From assembly GCF_001542405.1 (NCBI RefSeq), contig NZ_LNCD01000115.1, positions 1-60,106 on the forward strand: a DNA stretch of 60,106 nt. The letters are read 5' to 3'. Within the stretch, counting starts at the first letter, position 1; every line of letters starts with the position of its first letter. This DNA comes from Rhizobium altiplani (GTDB lineage: Bacteria; Pseudomonadota; Alphaproteobacteria; Rhizobiales; Rhizobiaceae). Below are positions 44,567-53,728 of the stretch, in pieces. The notes beneath the pieces are model-generated. The model did no database searches, had not been told where the DNA came from, and saw nothing but the letters and a program-made list of their open reading frames with translations. A program made the position numbers and the translations under genes.

Positions 44567-45384
44567 TATGCGAGTCTCCCGCCGAGAAGACCCAGATATT
44601 GCTCCCACGGCTTGTATGTTTTTGCTTGTCCCATACTTAGCTGCTGGACTTGGACCGGCTGGGATTGGAGCAAACCGCCACGAGGAGTGTCGTCCTGTGG
44701 CTGTTGCTGATTCATAGCGAGCGCAGAGAATTGCAGCATCGCCGGCAATCCCTTCGGAATTTCAATGCCCAGCAAGCCCTTAGAGGCGTCGGCAGTTGCA
44801 GGAGGCGTTGCTGGTACGTCGGATGCAGCTACCGTAGCGGACGGCGTTCCTGAGGACCCTGCGACTGCTTGGGGCGCAGTGTTACCCGCAGCTGCTACTA
44901 CCTCTGCGATAGGGTCGATCTGCTTCGACTGCACCTGCGCCATCATCGAGGACGGAGCGCCACCATACGCCTTGGAAAGCCACTCAGGCGCGTTCGCGCT
45001 TTTTCCGTCAGCACCCCAAACACCCGGCGTGCCACCCCCAATGTGCATTGACCCCGGCTGCATATAGCCGGGACCAGCACCGAAACCGGTAATGCCGTTG
45101 GCTTTGCCCTGACTTACGATCTGTTCGAAGATTGGACGGTCAGATTGATTGGCCCAATCCAACTTTCGACCGTCTTTGTAGAAGAAGGCATCAGCTGCGC
45201 CGCCGTGATCGTGGCGAACACTACCCGTTCTAGGACCGCCCTCTTCCTTTGTGGGCTGACCACCGGAAAAGACTTCCATGGTGACGCCCATCTTCTGCAA
45301 GTATGCGAGGCGCTTGGCTAGGTCGTCGTCGAGCGGTTGATTGCGGGTGGCTCCCTGATTTCGATAGGTTATGTAATCGGCCAT
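44566..45384 (-). CDS. Phage protein with M15-like peptidase domain
   Basis: A 272-residue protein. Its first ~130 residues carry RHDHGGAADAFF (near 58-69) and a later MHIGGG, which resemble the HxxGxAxD and final histidine of M15/D-Ala-D-Ala peptidases. The rest is Ala/Pro/Gln-rich and low in complexity. It lies between internal virion genes rather than in a lysis cassette, so a virion-bound peptidoglycan hydrolase used at entry is more likely than an endolysin. The start at 45384 is chosen as the second in-frame ATG (MADYITYR). Confidence 0.75.
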   Translation of the reverse strand: MADYITYRNQGATRNQPLDDDLAKRLAYLQKMGVTMEVFSGGQPTKEEGGPRTGSVRHDHGGAADAFFYKDGRKLDWANQSDRPIFEQIVSQGKANGITGFGAGPGYMQPGSMHIGGGTPGVWGADGKSANAPEWLSKAYGGAPSSMMAQVQSKQIDPIAEVVAAAGNTAPQAVAGSSGTPSATVAASDVPATPPATADASKGLLGIEIPKGLPAMLQFSALAMNQQQPQDDTPRGGLLQSQPVQVQQLSMGQAKTYKPWEQYLGLLGGRLA

Positions 45385-45395
45385 TATCACCTCGT

Positions 45396-45408
45396 CCCCT
45401 TTTCGGGG
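45396..45408. repeat. Small hairpin between late genes
   Basis: CCCC-TTTTC-GGGG in the 32-base gap ahead of the M15-like gene, just upstream of its start on the minus strand. It is short and of uncertain meaning. Confidence 0.35.
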
Positions 45409-45416
45409 CTTCTCAA

Positions 45417-47159
45417 TTATCGCTTAGTGCGCTTCACTCCCTGCGGGTCGATGTAGACGGTGCCAGGAGCAAGTTTGTTGAAGTCCTCAACGCCTCTGAT
45501 CGACGGAAGCGCAGCATTATTCGTGCTGCCAGTCGTAGCCGGGGAAACAACATTACCTTCGGCAGCTGCCTTCTCGTCCTCGGTCAACGCATTCAAACCG
45601 TATGTGACCGGATGACGTGCAGGGCCATTGCCCTGACCATGCACGAGGTCCATCCAGAGATTGCGGAAGTTGTTCAAGTTACGAATGAACTCTGGACGCG
45701 ATTGCGACTGCTCAAGTGTCGCGTATGCGGCCTGAATCATCTTCTGTTCGCTGTCCGATGGGCTACCCATGCCAGCGCCGGTCGGAGACTCGTCACGCAT
45801 CTTCTGCAACGTCGAGAGCGAAGCATTCGCCTTGAGCGTTTCGAGGGCCGCGCGGACGTTGTTGGAGCCTGTACCGCCGACGTTGCTCAACATGCTGCCA
45901 GTAAAGCCGGTTGTCGGGAGCCAAGACTCTCCATCAACACGGAGAACGTTGTTAAACGCTGTATCAACTGCGTCAGACGAAACCTGTGCGTGATCGCTCT
46001 TCTTGTCCTTCGCGTCCGCTGCCTGAGCGTTCTTGATTGCATCAGGGCTACCCGGAATTGCTTCCATGTATGCGCCGTTCGGACCTTCAACCAATCGATA
46101 GCCCGGTGGAATCGTGCCGTATTTGTTGCCGTCGTTTACGTTGACAGTGGTTGCGCTCGCACGCTTCTGCGACAGGGTATAATCTTCGAGGCCGATTGTT
46201 GGCAGGCCCTTGGCCTTGCGCTCTTCGTTAACCGCGTAGAGTTCCTTCTGATCGTCAGTCCACGCATTGCGGTTGCCCAACGACGTACCGGTTGCTTCGG
46301 ATTGCCTAAGCGACTGTGCGCCTTCGTGGAATCCGGGTGCAGCCGTATAAGTTTGACCGTTCCAAACCAGACCTTGCTTCGCGGCCTCGTTGTCCAAGAA
46401 ATTCATTTGCTGGAAAATCGGGCGTGCGTTGTCGCCGTCACCCAACGCCATTAGGCCGTTATATTGAGCCTGATACGTTGCACGCTGACGATTGATCTGT
46501 CCGGCAAGATCGCCGCCACCAGCTGGAGCCGACACTACAGGCGAACCACTGGCAGGAACAGAAGCAGCGGTAGCGCCAGTGCTGCTACCTCCGTTAAAAC
46601 CTACGCCACCAAACAAACGCTGACGAGCCGCAGCCGCTTGTGCCGCGAGTTGTGCCTTTTGCACTTCTGCCGCGTTGTCGATGCCGATCTTCTTTGTAGC
46701 TGCATCCTTGTAAGCGCGATCACTGAGGCTGTCCTTGTAGGCTTCATAGCCACCGAGACCGGAAGCAACGCCCTGAGCCAAGTCCTGACCAAACGAGTGA
46801 GGCTTATCGGATGGACCACCAGCAGCCATCAAACCAGCAGACGCGCCAAGCATACCGCGCAATGCTGCCTGCTTGCTGTCCTCGTCCTTGAAATTGAGGA
46901 GACCGCCGAAAGCAGTTGGACCGCCCTTGCCGTCGTTCAACCCCAACATTCCACCGACGCCGGAAAGCATTCCTGCTTGAGCGGGAACGGAGCCGGTCTG
47001 CGTGGGATAAACAGCTGGTGTTGCCGGGGTCGCTGCCGTAACAGGAGTTGCGGGTGTTATTGGGACTTGGCTGTTTTGACCAACTTCCGGCATCGCGCCG
47101 CCCATTGCACCGGGCAAACCCTTCAGTGCGGCTAGGATATCGTCAAAATTACTGAACAT
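45417..47159 (-). CDS. Phage internal virion protein, unknown
   Basis: A 580-residue protein with a Pro/Thr/Ala-rich N-terminal segment (repeats of PATPVTAATPATPA near 33-48), a Gly-rich part and a helical region (AEVQKAQLAAQAAAARQRL near 165). No known domain is recognised. It overlaps the next upstream gene's end by 11 bases and lies in the block where podoviruses encode ejection proteins; its composition supports that only weakly. Confidence 0.75.
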   Translation of the reverse strand: MFSNFDDILAALKGLPGAMGGAMPEVGQNSQVPITPATPVTAATPATPAVYPTQTGSVPAQAGMLSGVGGMLGLNDGKGGPTAFGGLLNFKDEDSKQAALRGMLGASAGLMAAGGPSDKPHSFGQDLAQGVASGLGGYEAYKDSLSDRAYKDAATKKIGIDNAAEVQKAQLAAQAAAARQRLFGGVGFNGGSSTGATAASVPASGSPVVSAPAGGGDLAGQINRQRATYQAQYNGLMALGDGDNARPIFQQMNFLDNEAAKQGLVWNGQTYTAAPGFHEGAQSLRQSEATGTSLGNRNAWTDDQKELYAVNEERKAKGLPTIGLEDYTLSQKRASATTVNVNDGNKYGTIPPGYRLVEGPNGAYMEAIPGSPDAIKNAQAADAKDKKSDHAQVSSDAVDTAFNNVLRVDGESWLPTTGFTGSMLSNVGGTGSNNVRAALETLKANASLSTLQKMRDESPTGAGMGSPSDSEQKMIQAAYATLEQSQSRPEFIRNLNNFRNLWMDLVHGQGNGPARHPVTYGLNALTEDEKAAAEGNVVSPATTGSTNNAALPSIRGVEDFNKLAPGTVYIDPQGVKRTKR

Positions 47160-48468
47160 AAACGGGATCTCCTGCTAGAGCGCCCAAATGCACGTGCTTG
47201 ACGCCGTCGATCTCGATCACCGCATGCGGACGAGTAATTTCGACATCCTGAGCCATAGGGCCGATGTAAATCTGTTTCGTGGGGTCGTTGATGTAGGTGA
47301 ACTCGTACAGCGCAGTGCCGTCGATCATCGAGCCACAACGCTTGATGTTTTCCTTCTTCCGACGGTCGCAGAGTGCGAGCAGCGAAGCCAAAGCGCCGAT
47401 GCCACCAATCGCCGTCGACGTGCCATTGGAAAAATACGGCTTCGTTGTAGACTGAGTATTGAAGCCACCCGTCGTATAGGCGTTGATGGCTTGCATTGCG
47501 TTGTTGATATCTTTGTACTCGCTGGCGTCCCAACGATTGATTTTGTCCTGTAGCTGCAAGTCCTTGTAGGCGTCCTGCTGGGCGCCAACACCTGCAAGTT
47601 TCTCGGCGTCCAGATAATCCAAGTTGCGCTGATCGCCCGCCATGCCTGCACCGGCTAGCTGAGTGTTTGCCTGCGCGTTCTGACCCGACATAAGAGCGGA
47701 AGCCGCATTGTTGCGGGAATCCTGCTGACCCTGAGACAAGTTGCCCAACATGCCAGTAGCGGAGATCGCGTTCTGCGCGTTGCTATCGTAGAGGCCACCA
47801 ATGCTCTTCTGTGCGTCGAGCATGTTGCCGCGCTCAGTCACGTAGTTGCCGTATGCGATATCGCTGGCATTCTTCGCCATCGCATCTGTAAGCGTCTTTT
47901 CCGCTTTGTTGCGGACACTAGCGAAAGCGCCGGAACCGGAACGACCGGCCTTCGCAAACTGACTATTAATACCGGGAGCAATCTCGCTCTTGAACTGATC
48001 AATAAGCGGATCGTTTGCGTTCTTGATCGCCTGAGCCAGATGCGGATTGCTATTCAGGTAATCACCGTTGGCCGTTCCCTGCAACATTGCTGTAGCTGGA
48101 TTGCTCTGACCAGTGAGAATATCGGACAGGCTCTGCGCGTTGCCGGTTGCAGTATTCGTGAAGCCAGTTCCAGCCTTCAACGTGTTAGCGCCGGTCGGAT
48201 CGAATGCAGCGCCGGTCGTAACATTATTGACCGCATTATGGGCATTGCCGATCAGAGGAGAACCATTTGTCGCCGTATTGATGATCGAGTTCTGAGCATT
48301 CTTCGTTGCATCGCTCAGATCGATGACAGTTGAGCCGGGGTAGTAACCGGGCTTTCCATTCGAGTACGCGTCATCAAGTTGCGCATAGTATTTTTCGATA
48401 TAGGGCGACGCGATTTTCGACGGCTCTGTCGTCGTCGTCTGCGTCGTTTGCTTTGGTGCACTCTGCAT
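47149..48468 (-). CDS. Phage virion protein with S74-type intramolecular chaperone end
   Basis: A 439-residue protein. The first ~340 residues are Asn/Ala/Gln-rich and helical. The last ~75 contain CDRRKKENIKRCG, ALYEFTYI and IGPMAQDVE, the layout of the peptidase S74 chaperone domain found on tail spikes and fibres. The usual autocleavage serine before D-x-R is a cysteine here. The start at 48468 follows AAGGA by nine bases; a TTG two codons upstream is less likely. Confidence 0.78.
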   Translation of the reverse strand: MQSAPKQTTQTTTTEPSKIASPYIEKYYAQLDDAYSNGKPGYYPGSTVIDLSDATKNAQNSIINTATNGSPLIGNAHNAVNNVTTGAAFDPTGANTLKAGTGFTNTATGNAQSLSDILTGQSNPATAMLQGTANGDYLNSNPHLAQAIKNANDPLIDQFKSEIAPGINSQFAKAGRSGSGAFASVRNKAEKTLTDAMAKNASDIAYGNYVTERGNMLDAQKSIGGLYDSNAQNAISATGMLGNLSQGQQDSRNNAASALMSGQNAQANTQLAGAGMAGDQRNLDYLDAEKLAGVGAQQDAYKDLQLQDKINRWDASEYKDINNAMQAINAYTTGGFNTQSTTKPYFSNGTSTAIGGIGALASLLALCDRRKKENIKRCGSMIDGTALYEFTYINDPTKQIYIGPMAQDVEITRPHAVIEIDGVKHVHLGALAGDPVYVQ

Positions 48469-48470
48469 AT

Positions 48471-48866
48471 TCAAAATTCCTTAAACATGACGATGGATGA
48501 AAATTCGAAGCCATGTGGCTCAAGCACGCGCTGCCAACCGGGTCTGCCGAAAAGCAAAATGCCGTCGCAGTGTTGAGCCTTCGCGGCTTGGGTGATCACG
48601 GGGATGCCGTCGCTTACGATCTCTCGCAGATCACCACCGGCCAGGACAACGACGCACACAGGGCGTCCGTCCCACTCCATGTTTTCTGTGATTGCCGCAC
48701 AGTTATCGCCTACCCACAGTCTGTAGCCCCCGCTCAAAAGACCGGCCAAGATATCCCGCTCGGCATCTTCCTTCCCTGCTTTCAACTGGGCTTCAATCAG
48801 CCAACCACGGACACGCGGATATTCGGTTTCATACTCCTCGTTCGTCGTGATCAGTCGTATCGCCAC
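48471..48866 (-). CDS. Small phage protein, GNAT-like
   Basis: A 131-residue protein that ends two bases before the next gene's ATG. The pattern YPRVRGWLIEAQ, RPVCVVVLAGGDLREIVSDGIPVITQAAKAQHCDGILLFGRPGWQRVLEPHGFEFSSIVM recalls the acyltransferase-like small proteins found in podovirus late operons. Catalytic function is not shown. Confidence 0.7.
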   Translation of the reverse strand: MAIRLITTNEEYETEYPRVRGWLIEAQLKAGKEDAERDILAGLLSGGYRLWVGDNCAAITENMEWDGRPVCVVVLAGGDLREIVSDGIPVITQAAKAQHCDGILLFGRPGWQRVLEPHGFEFSSIVMFKEF

Positions 48867-48876
48867 TCTTACCCTC

Positions 48877-49182
48877 TCAAAAAATCACGTATCCGAACGT
48901 CCTGTTGGCCGTCGCATTGCTGGCATGAAAGACCGTGAATTGCCCTGCTCCTGCCGTGTAGGAGTAAGTCACGCCAGCCGCGTTCGGATGGGCCGGAGAC
49001 AAGACAACGACACTTTGCGGTGTGGCCTTCGCGTTCGTGATCACCGTCGACGCAACGTCGGTCGCAAACGTTACGGTGCCGGTAGCTGGCAGGCTGCTAC
49101 TAATAGCGTTCACACCATCAACCAGTTGGTCTGTGAGAACCTTCACATCGCGAGGTGTATGATTTTGTTTTAGTTTCAGCAA
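48877..49182 (-). CDS. Small phage protein, unknown
   Basis: A 101-residue protein with a TTG start supported by AAAGGAG eight bases upstream. The second half (TVTFATDVASTVITNAKATPQSVVVLSPAHPNAAGVTYSYTAGAGQFTVFHASNATANRTFGYVIF) looks like the beta-rich repeat seen in small decoration or tail proteins of phages. Function unknown. Confidence 0.7.
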   Translation of the reverse strand: MLKLKQNHTPRDVKVLTDQLVDGVNAISSSLPATGTVTFATDVASTVITNAKATPQSVVVLSPAHPNAAGVTYSYTAGAGQFTVFHASNATANRTFGYVIF

Positions 49183-49204
49183 CTTACCGGCTCCTTTGCC
49201 ATAT

Positions 49205-50728
49205 TTAGCGGAAACCGGCTGGAACAGCGTCGTATTGGAGGCTCGTAGCCTGCGTGTAGTTGCCAGTCAGAACCAAACGAACTCGATGGAAGCGACCTTG
49301 CTGGCGAATAGTGCACCAGCCCGATTCATTAGGTGCGGCCATCTGGCTCCACACGACTTCGCTATTCGAGAGCAACCGAGAGCCGACACGTGCTGTAGCA
49401 CTGCCAACGCCATCAAAGATCGGACGAACGCGAACAACGACAGTGCGATCACCCTTCACGCCTTGGTACATCGCCTGTAGCTGCTGAAGCAGAAATTGCT
49501 CTGAGGTCTCGATTGTCCCCGTCTTGTTGTCGCCGGTAAACAGATAGACAGCGCCCGAAACGGTTATGCCTGCCAGCTGGCTATTGCCGCCGGCCCATGT
49601 CGGGGAATCGAATGGAGCAGGCATATTTTCGATTGTGCCGAACTGATCTAGCTGCTCGATAGTCCACGGCAGCGTCACACTGTTGTAGATAAAATCAACT
49701 TCGGAATCGGCCTCCGTGAACTCGCCAATCGCGTAGTTGTAGATGAGCATCTTGTCGGGCGTTCCGTCGATGGCATCATTGCTGGAATAGCACCAGTAGA
49801 TGAGTTTCTTGGACGGATCGGCTGCAACGCTCATGTACGAGTACTGAGCCGTGTTGACGTAGCGGTGGAAATATTTGTCGATCTTGCCCTCGCCAATACC
49901 TTCTAGGTTTGGCGAACCATCATAGACGTACCAGCCATCATCACTGAGAAAGGCAACATTGCCATTGCCAAATTCGATGATGCTTTCGGGCACCGCACAG
50001 CCCTTGCCGGTGATGATTTCGTCAAACTGCCAGATCAGCGGAGTGCCGACGTAGGTCATTTTGACGATGGAATCTTTCATGAAGATCGTCACGTCCTCGC
50101 CGCCAACAATGCCTTGGATCACACCAGAGCCGTTGTTGATGTCTTGGAAGTCCGCTTGCGTGGTAAGCGAGAAGTCCCAACTCGTCGGCTGATCGAGACC
50201 GGACCAACGCACACGATAGGGAATGTCGCCGTCGAAGGAATCGTTGGTGTTGGCGACAACTACGAAGCCGCGCGATGTCGTGATGTAGCGGGCCTTAACC
50301 AGCGTTGTGAGGTCATCGAACTGCTCGTCCTCGTTCATGTCGATGAACTGAGGCGGGTTCACAAAATTCGTGCCGACTGCCCACGAGCCGTACTTCGTGA
50401 AATTCCACTTCTCCGATCCCGATGTGTAAGGATCAGATCGCGAAACGTCCTGCCACGACAAATCCGATGGGCTGAGTTTGAACAATCCTTCTGCGCAGCC
50501 CGTGTAAACTTTGCCGTTGCCAGCCAAATCCTGACCGCTGACCGCGCCGAGCGGACGAGAAGGAAGCACGGCGTTCGAAAACAACGATACGCGCTTCATC
50601 GGCTCGTATGCGACCGAACCATTGAGAGCGCCGATAGCTGGCAGCACATTTCGTGCGACAGTGACGCCGGGGTTGTTCAGCGCGGAGATATCAGGACGCC
50701 AAGGGCCAAAAACGCTATCGATCACCAT
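49205..50728 (-). CDS. P22 gp10-like packaged DNA stabilization protein
   Basis: A 507-residue structural protein that opens with DSVFGPWRPDISALNNPGVTVARNVLPAIGALNGSVAYEPM and contains beta-propeller-like repeats (SGEKWN..., GFVVVANTNDSFDGDIPYRVRWSGLDQPTSWDF). It resembles the tail hub/stabilization proteins (gp10) of P22-type podoviruses that close the portal. It overlaps the connector gene upstream by seven bases. The assignment rests on pattern and gene order. Confidence 0.75.
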   Translation of the reverse strand: MVIDSVFGPWRPDISALNNPGVTVARNVLPAIGALNGSVAYEPMKRVSLFSNAVLPSRPLGAVSGQDLAGNGKVYTGCAEGLFKLSPSDLSWQDVSRSDPYTSGSEKWNFTKYGSWAVGTNFVNPPQFIDMNEDEQFDDLTTLVKARYITTSRGFVVVANTNDSFDGDIPYRVRWSGLDQPTSWDFSLTTQADFQDINNGSGVIQGIVGGEDVTIFMKDSIVKMTYVGTPLIWQFDEIITGKGCAVPESIIEFGNGNVAFLSDDGWYVYDGSPNLEGIGEGKIDKYFHRYVNTAQYSYMSVAADPSKKLIYWCYSSNDAIDGTPDKMLIYNYAIGEFTEADSEVDFIYNSVTLPWTIEQLDQFGTIENMPAPFDSPTWAGGNSQLAGITVSGAVYLFTGDNKTGTIETSEQFLLQQLQAMYQGVKGDRTVVVRVRPIFDGVGSATARVGSRLLSNSEVVWSQMAAPNESGWCTIRQQGRFHRVRLVLTGNYTQATSLQYDAVPAGFR

Positions 50729-51303
50729 GAGGACAACTCCTCAATGATCGTGTTGCCGTAAGCGGTCACACGCAGATTATCCTTGACCACCGCAGACAGG
50801 GCATCCGAAGTCAGGTCTTTCTCACCCTGTTCGGCGTCGAAGTCTTTGAGCCAGTGATAAGCCTGCGCAAGCGATGCACGCAGATACACAGTCGGGAAGT
50901 ACGTGATCAGCCAGTTCGTGGGATTGGCCGTGCTGAGCGACGGCAGACGTTCGTAATAATAGAGGTCAACGCTATAGTCCGTGCTTGGAGCAGGACGGAT
51001 TTCCAGCGTTGTACCGGTGACGACATAGCCGAGATCGCAACCAAGATTATCGTTCTGAAAACTCAGGAGATTAACGCGCTGTCCATTTACTAGGATGCGG
51101 CGGGCTTCCTGAAAGTCCGCCGGCAACGTCGGTGACTCGCCCGCAGGGACAGCAAGTGTGACCTTCTTTTCCATACGGTAGTGCGTGAGAATAGGACGCA
51201 GGGCCTCTTCCGCGAGCATCACGCAGAGGTCGCCGGGAGCACCGGCCCCAACGGTGTAGGATTCAATAGCCGAGAGGAGGTCGGAATAGGTCTGGATGGC
51301 CAT
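50722..51303 (-). CDS. Head-tail connector (P22 gp4-like)
   Basis: A 193-residue protein with an alpha-helical start (TYSDLLSAIESYTVGAGAPGDLCVMLAEEALRPILTHYRME), a central beta part and PTVYLRASLAQAYHWLKDFDAEQ near the end. This is the pattern of the adaptor proteins that extend the portal in short-tailed phages. It sits between the capsid region and the gp10-like gene, as expected. Confidence 0.75.
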   Translation of the reverse strand: MAIQTYSDLLSAIESYTVGAGAPGDLCVMLAEEALRPILTHYRMEKKVTLAVPAGESPTLPADFQEARRILVNGQRVNLLSFQNDNLGCDLGYVVTGTTLEIRPAPSTDYSVDLYYYERLPSLSTANPTNWLITYFPTVYLRASLAQAYHWLKDFDAEQGEKDLTSDALSAVVKDNLRVTAYGNTIIEELSSW

Positions 51304-51305
51304 CG

Positions 51306-51653
51306 TTAGACCCTCAGACTATTCGTGCGGAACTTGGCGTTGTCGCTATCATTGAGGAAGCGGGCAATTGCCTTATCGTCCTGCGTGATCCCCTCCGCCT
51401 GCATCTGATAGTGCAGCGCGGTCGGAACCGATGCGATCTTGACCATGTTGCCAAGTTTGCTGGTTTTGGAGAAATCGTTCGCCTCTGCGCGGTTCGCAGC
51501 AAGAAGTGCGTCAACTTTTGTGAAGGTCAGAACGTCAACGAGATCGCCGCGACGGACCCAATAGACGGATTTGAATTCGTCCTCGTAGACACAGATGGAA
51601 GCGCCATCTGGAACTACACTACCGACGGATTCGGAGAAGGGATCAACATGCAT
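51306..51653 (-). CDS. Small phage head protein, unknown
   Basis: A 115-residue acidic protein (MHVDPFSESVGSVVPDGASICVYEDEF ... IARFLNDSDNAKFRTNS) between the capsid and connector genes. No domain is recognised. Position suggests a head completion or decoration role. Confidence 0.72.
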   Translation of the reverse strand: MHVDPFSESVGSVVPDGASICVYEDEFKSVYWVRRGDLVDVLTFTKVDALLAANRAEANDFSKTSKLGNMVKIASVPTALHYQMQAEGITQDDKAIARFLNDSDNAKFRTNSLRV

Positions 51654-51692
51654 AGTTCGCCTTTTTCTTGTTGTTTTATTGGCGATATGTGA

Positions 51693-51717
51693 GGGCCAGC
51701 ACGATTAATGCTGGCCC
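51693..51717. repeat. Strong hairpin behind the capsid gene
   Basis: GGGCCAGCA and TGCTGGCCC are perfect 9-base arms around CGATTAA, the same loop as at 41221-41243. It lies in the gap between the capsid gene stop and the next start. No T tract follows on the minus strand, so partial termination or mRNA processing is more likely than full termination. Confidence 0.7.
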
Positions 51718-51726
51718 CTTCTTCAC

Positions 51727-52659
51727 TTACTCAACGTCAGCGATCTTGCCGTTACCCGCTTCGTTGCGGCACTCAAGGGTGAGGTCAGTAATAATCATCT
51801 TCTTGTCGCTGTCGCCGGTCTTCGCGATGTCGACCTTGCGAACGCCGCGAACTGTCGCAACAGCCCAAAGGGATGGGTCGAATGCGATAACAGTCGTGGA
51901 CGACATGAAGTGATGCGGGATGATCTGGTGCTTGCCGAAGTCGGAAACGTAGTAATCTACGCCCTGATAGATCGTCTTCGCGTTGGCATCCTGATACTTT
52001 GTACCGTTGCCGAGGAAGCCCGAAATCTTCTGCTTCAACTTGCCGGGAGCGATAACGAGAGTCGGATCGCCGCCTTCGTTCCAGACCTTCTGGACCATCT
52101 CGTTGAACATGTCCTCTGTGAGGTCACGAACAGTACCTGCCGTAACTGCACCAACTGTGCCGCTGGAGAAACCAGAAGTCGCGCCACCTGCGCCGTGTAG
52201 AGCGTTGGTCTTGATCCACGCTTCTGCACCACCGAGTTTGCCCGGTGTGCCGCCTGTACCGAATACCGATGGGTTAGCGGAAACGAGAGACGCTTCGATG
52301 TCGCGATTCAGTTCGGCGCCCTTTTTAGCAACCTGGCGTGCGTACTCGTCCTTGGTGCCAGCTGTGTTAACAGCCTGAAGCAGACCCGAAACCTGAACGG
52401 TTTTCGTGAATGTCTGTACGAAGTTCGAAATACGATCTGGACCCGTAAGAGTGCCGAAGGAAGCGTCAGCGCCTTCAATAGCTGCGTTGTCCTTGTTAGG
52501 AGCATCGAGTGCGTCCTTCAGGAAGAAGTGCTGGGATGCAGTCGCCTTGGTAGAACCGATCTCTGTCTTGAACGGTGTCTTTTCCGGCGAGATGCGGGAG
52601 ATAACATCTCCGAGGTCTTCTCGCACGTGGGAAACGTTGTTTGTAATCAATGTGGCCAT
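51727..52659 (-). CDS. Major capsid protein (SU10/DUF5309 type)
   Basis: A 310-residue protein that begins TNNVSHVREDLGDVISRISPEKTPFKTEIG, the mark of the SU10-like/DUF5309 capsid family. Further typical parts are ATASQHFFLKDALDAP, RISNFVQTFTKTVQVSGLLQAV, YARQVAKKGAELNRDIEASLVS and PHHFMSSTTVIAFDPSLW. It should form the head shell (HK97 fold). It follows the scaffold gene by 16 bases. Confidence 0.88.
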   Translation of the reverse strand: MATLITNNVSHVREDLGDVISRISPEKTPFKTEIGSTKATASQHFFLKDALDAPNKDNAAIEGADASFGTLTGPDRISNFVQTFTKTVQVSGLLQAVNTAGTKDEYARQVAKKGAELNRDIEASLVSANPSVFGTGGTPGKLGGAEAWIKTNALHGAGGATSGFSSGTVGAVTAGTVRDLTEDMFNEMVQKVWNEGGDPTLVIAPGKLKQKISGFLGNGTKYQDANAKTIYQGVDYYVSDFGKHQIIPHHFMSSTTVIAFDPSLWAVATVRGVRKVDIAKTGDSDKKMIITDLTLECRNEAGNGKIADVE

Positions 52660-52675
52660 TATTGGCTTCTCCTTA

Positions 52676-53674
52676 TTATAGTAGATGCTTGAGAACGTCG
52701 GCTGCGTCGTTTACGGAGCCTGACTTTTTGAGGGCGCTCATCTTGCGTTCGACAACGCTCTGCGAGGACGAGGAACGTGCCGGGGAAGAACCGGGCGTTG
52801 CCAGCAGCGGCTTTTCATCCACTACCTTGACGGCCTTTGCCTTCTGCTTCTGCAACTCCTGAAAACGCATGGAATCGTAGAGGATGCTAAACAGAACCGG
52901 GTTTGTTTCGCGTTCGATCGCTTCACGAGGAATACCACGAGATTCCGCATACACGGCCAGTTCACGTGCCTTTCCTGTCTCTGGCTTAGCTAGTTCGGGG
53001 TGCCATTCATGCAATTGACGCTGGCCTTCCGCCATTGCCTCTTGGTGAACTGTTGCCTCTCGCTCTGCCTTCTGCTTTTCGGTAGCTGCAATCTCGTTGC
53101 GGATTTGCTGCTTCTGAGCGTGAATGCCTCTCCACTCCTCGATTTGCCGCACATACTCGACGGGATTATCCACTGAGAGCTGTGCCCAATCGGGTTCTTT
53201 GGGGAGGTGCGCTGTAAATTCCCGTTCCAAATTGTAGAGGAATTGCAACGACTGATCGCGAATGACATCAATACCGGCGTCGTACTTTTTGCGTTCCGCA
53301 GCCAGTGCTTGTGTCTTTTGCGTATAGTCAGATGTACGCTCGTAACCTTCCTTGAGTTCCTTGAACGACATCTTCTGGCCTTTGACTTCGACCTCCATGT
53401 CATCCGAGAAAACAGGCTTGGTGGTTACTTCCTGTTCATCCGCTGCATCGTCTTCCGCTTCTCCTTGGTCGTCGGAGTCCTCAAAGGTTTGCTCGTCGGA
53501 GGTTTCAATTGCGTCTTCGGATGGTAGTGAAACCTCGTCGGCTTCGTTCTCAACATCACCGGTCTCGACGGTTGCAGCAATATCGAGATTGCTGTCCAAA
53601 AGACCTGAAATGTGGCTCGCAGCATCATTCTGCGAAAGGCCAATTCCGTTGTCGGAGTTGCTGGCGTCTATCAT
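52676..53674 (-). CDS. Scaffolding protein
   Basis: A 332-residue protein with a very acidic N-terminal ~80 residues, a short FSDDMEVEVKGQKMSFKELKEGYERTSDYTQKTQAL motif near 88-124, common to podovirus scaffolds, then a long coiled coil and a basic end. Position directly before the capsid gene and the composition fit a scaffold that directs head assembly. Confidence 0.85.
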   Translation of the reverse strand: MIDASNSDNGIGLSQNDAASHISGLLDSNLDIAATVETGDVENEADEVSLPSEDAIETSDEQTFEDSDDQGEAEDDAADEQEVTTKPVFSDDMEVEVKGQKMSFKELKEGYERTSDYTQKTQALAAERKKYDAGIDVIRDQSLQFLYNLEREFTAHLPKEPDWAQLSVDNPVEYVRQIEEWRGIHAQKQQIRNEIAATEKQKAEREATVHQEAMAEGQRQLHEWHPELAKPETGKARELAVYAESRGIPREAIERETNPVLFSILYDSMRFQELQKQKAKAVKVVDEKPLLATPGSSPARSSSSQSVVERKMSALKKSGSVNDAADVLKHLL

Positions 53675-53703
53675 AGGTTTCTCCCATGTTATTGTTTTTA
53701 TTG

Positions 53704-53717
53704 CCCGTATTTAGCGG
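53704..53717. repeat. Small hairpin ahead of the scaffold gene
   Basis: CCCG and CGGG pair around TATTTAG in the 54-base gap between the small protein and scaffold genes. The meaning is uncertain. Confidence 0.3.
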
Positions 53718-53728
53718 GAAACGTAATT

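Noticed and set aside
45303..46454. 383-codon plus-strand frame in the prophage late region
   Set aside because: It opposes a continuous late operon. Its Arg/Cys/Val-rich translation matches nothing, and no ribosome site is seen.
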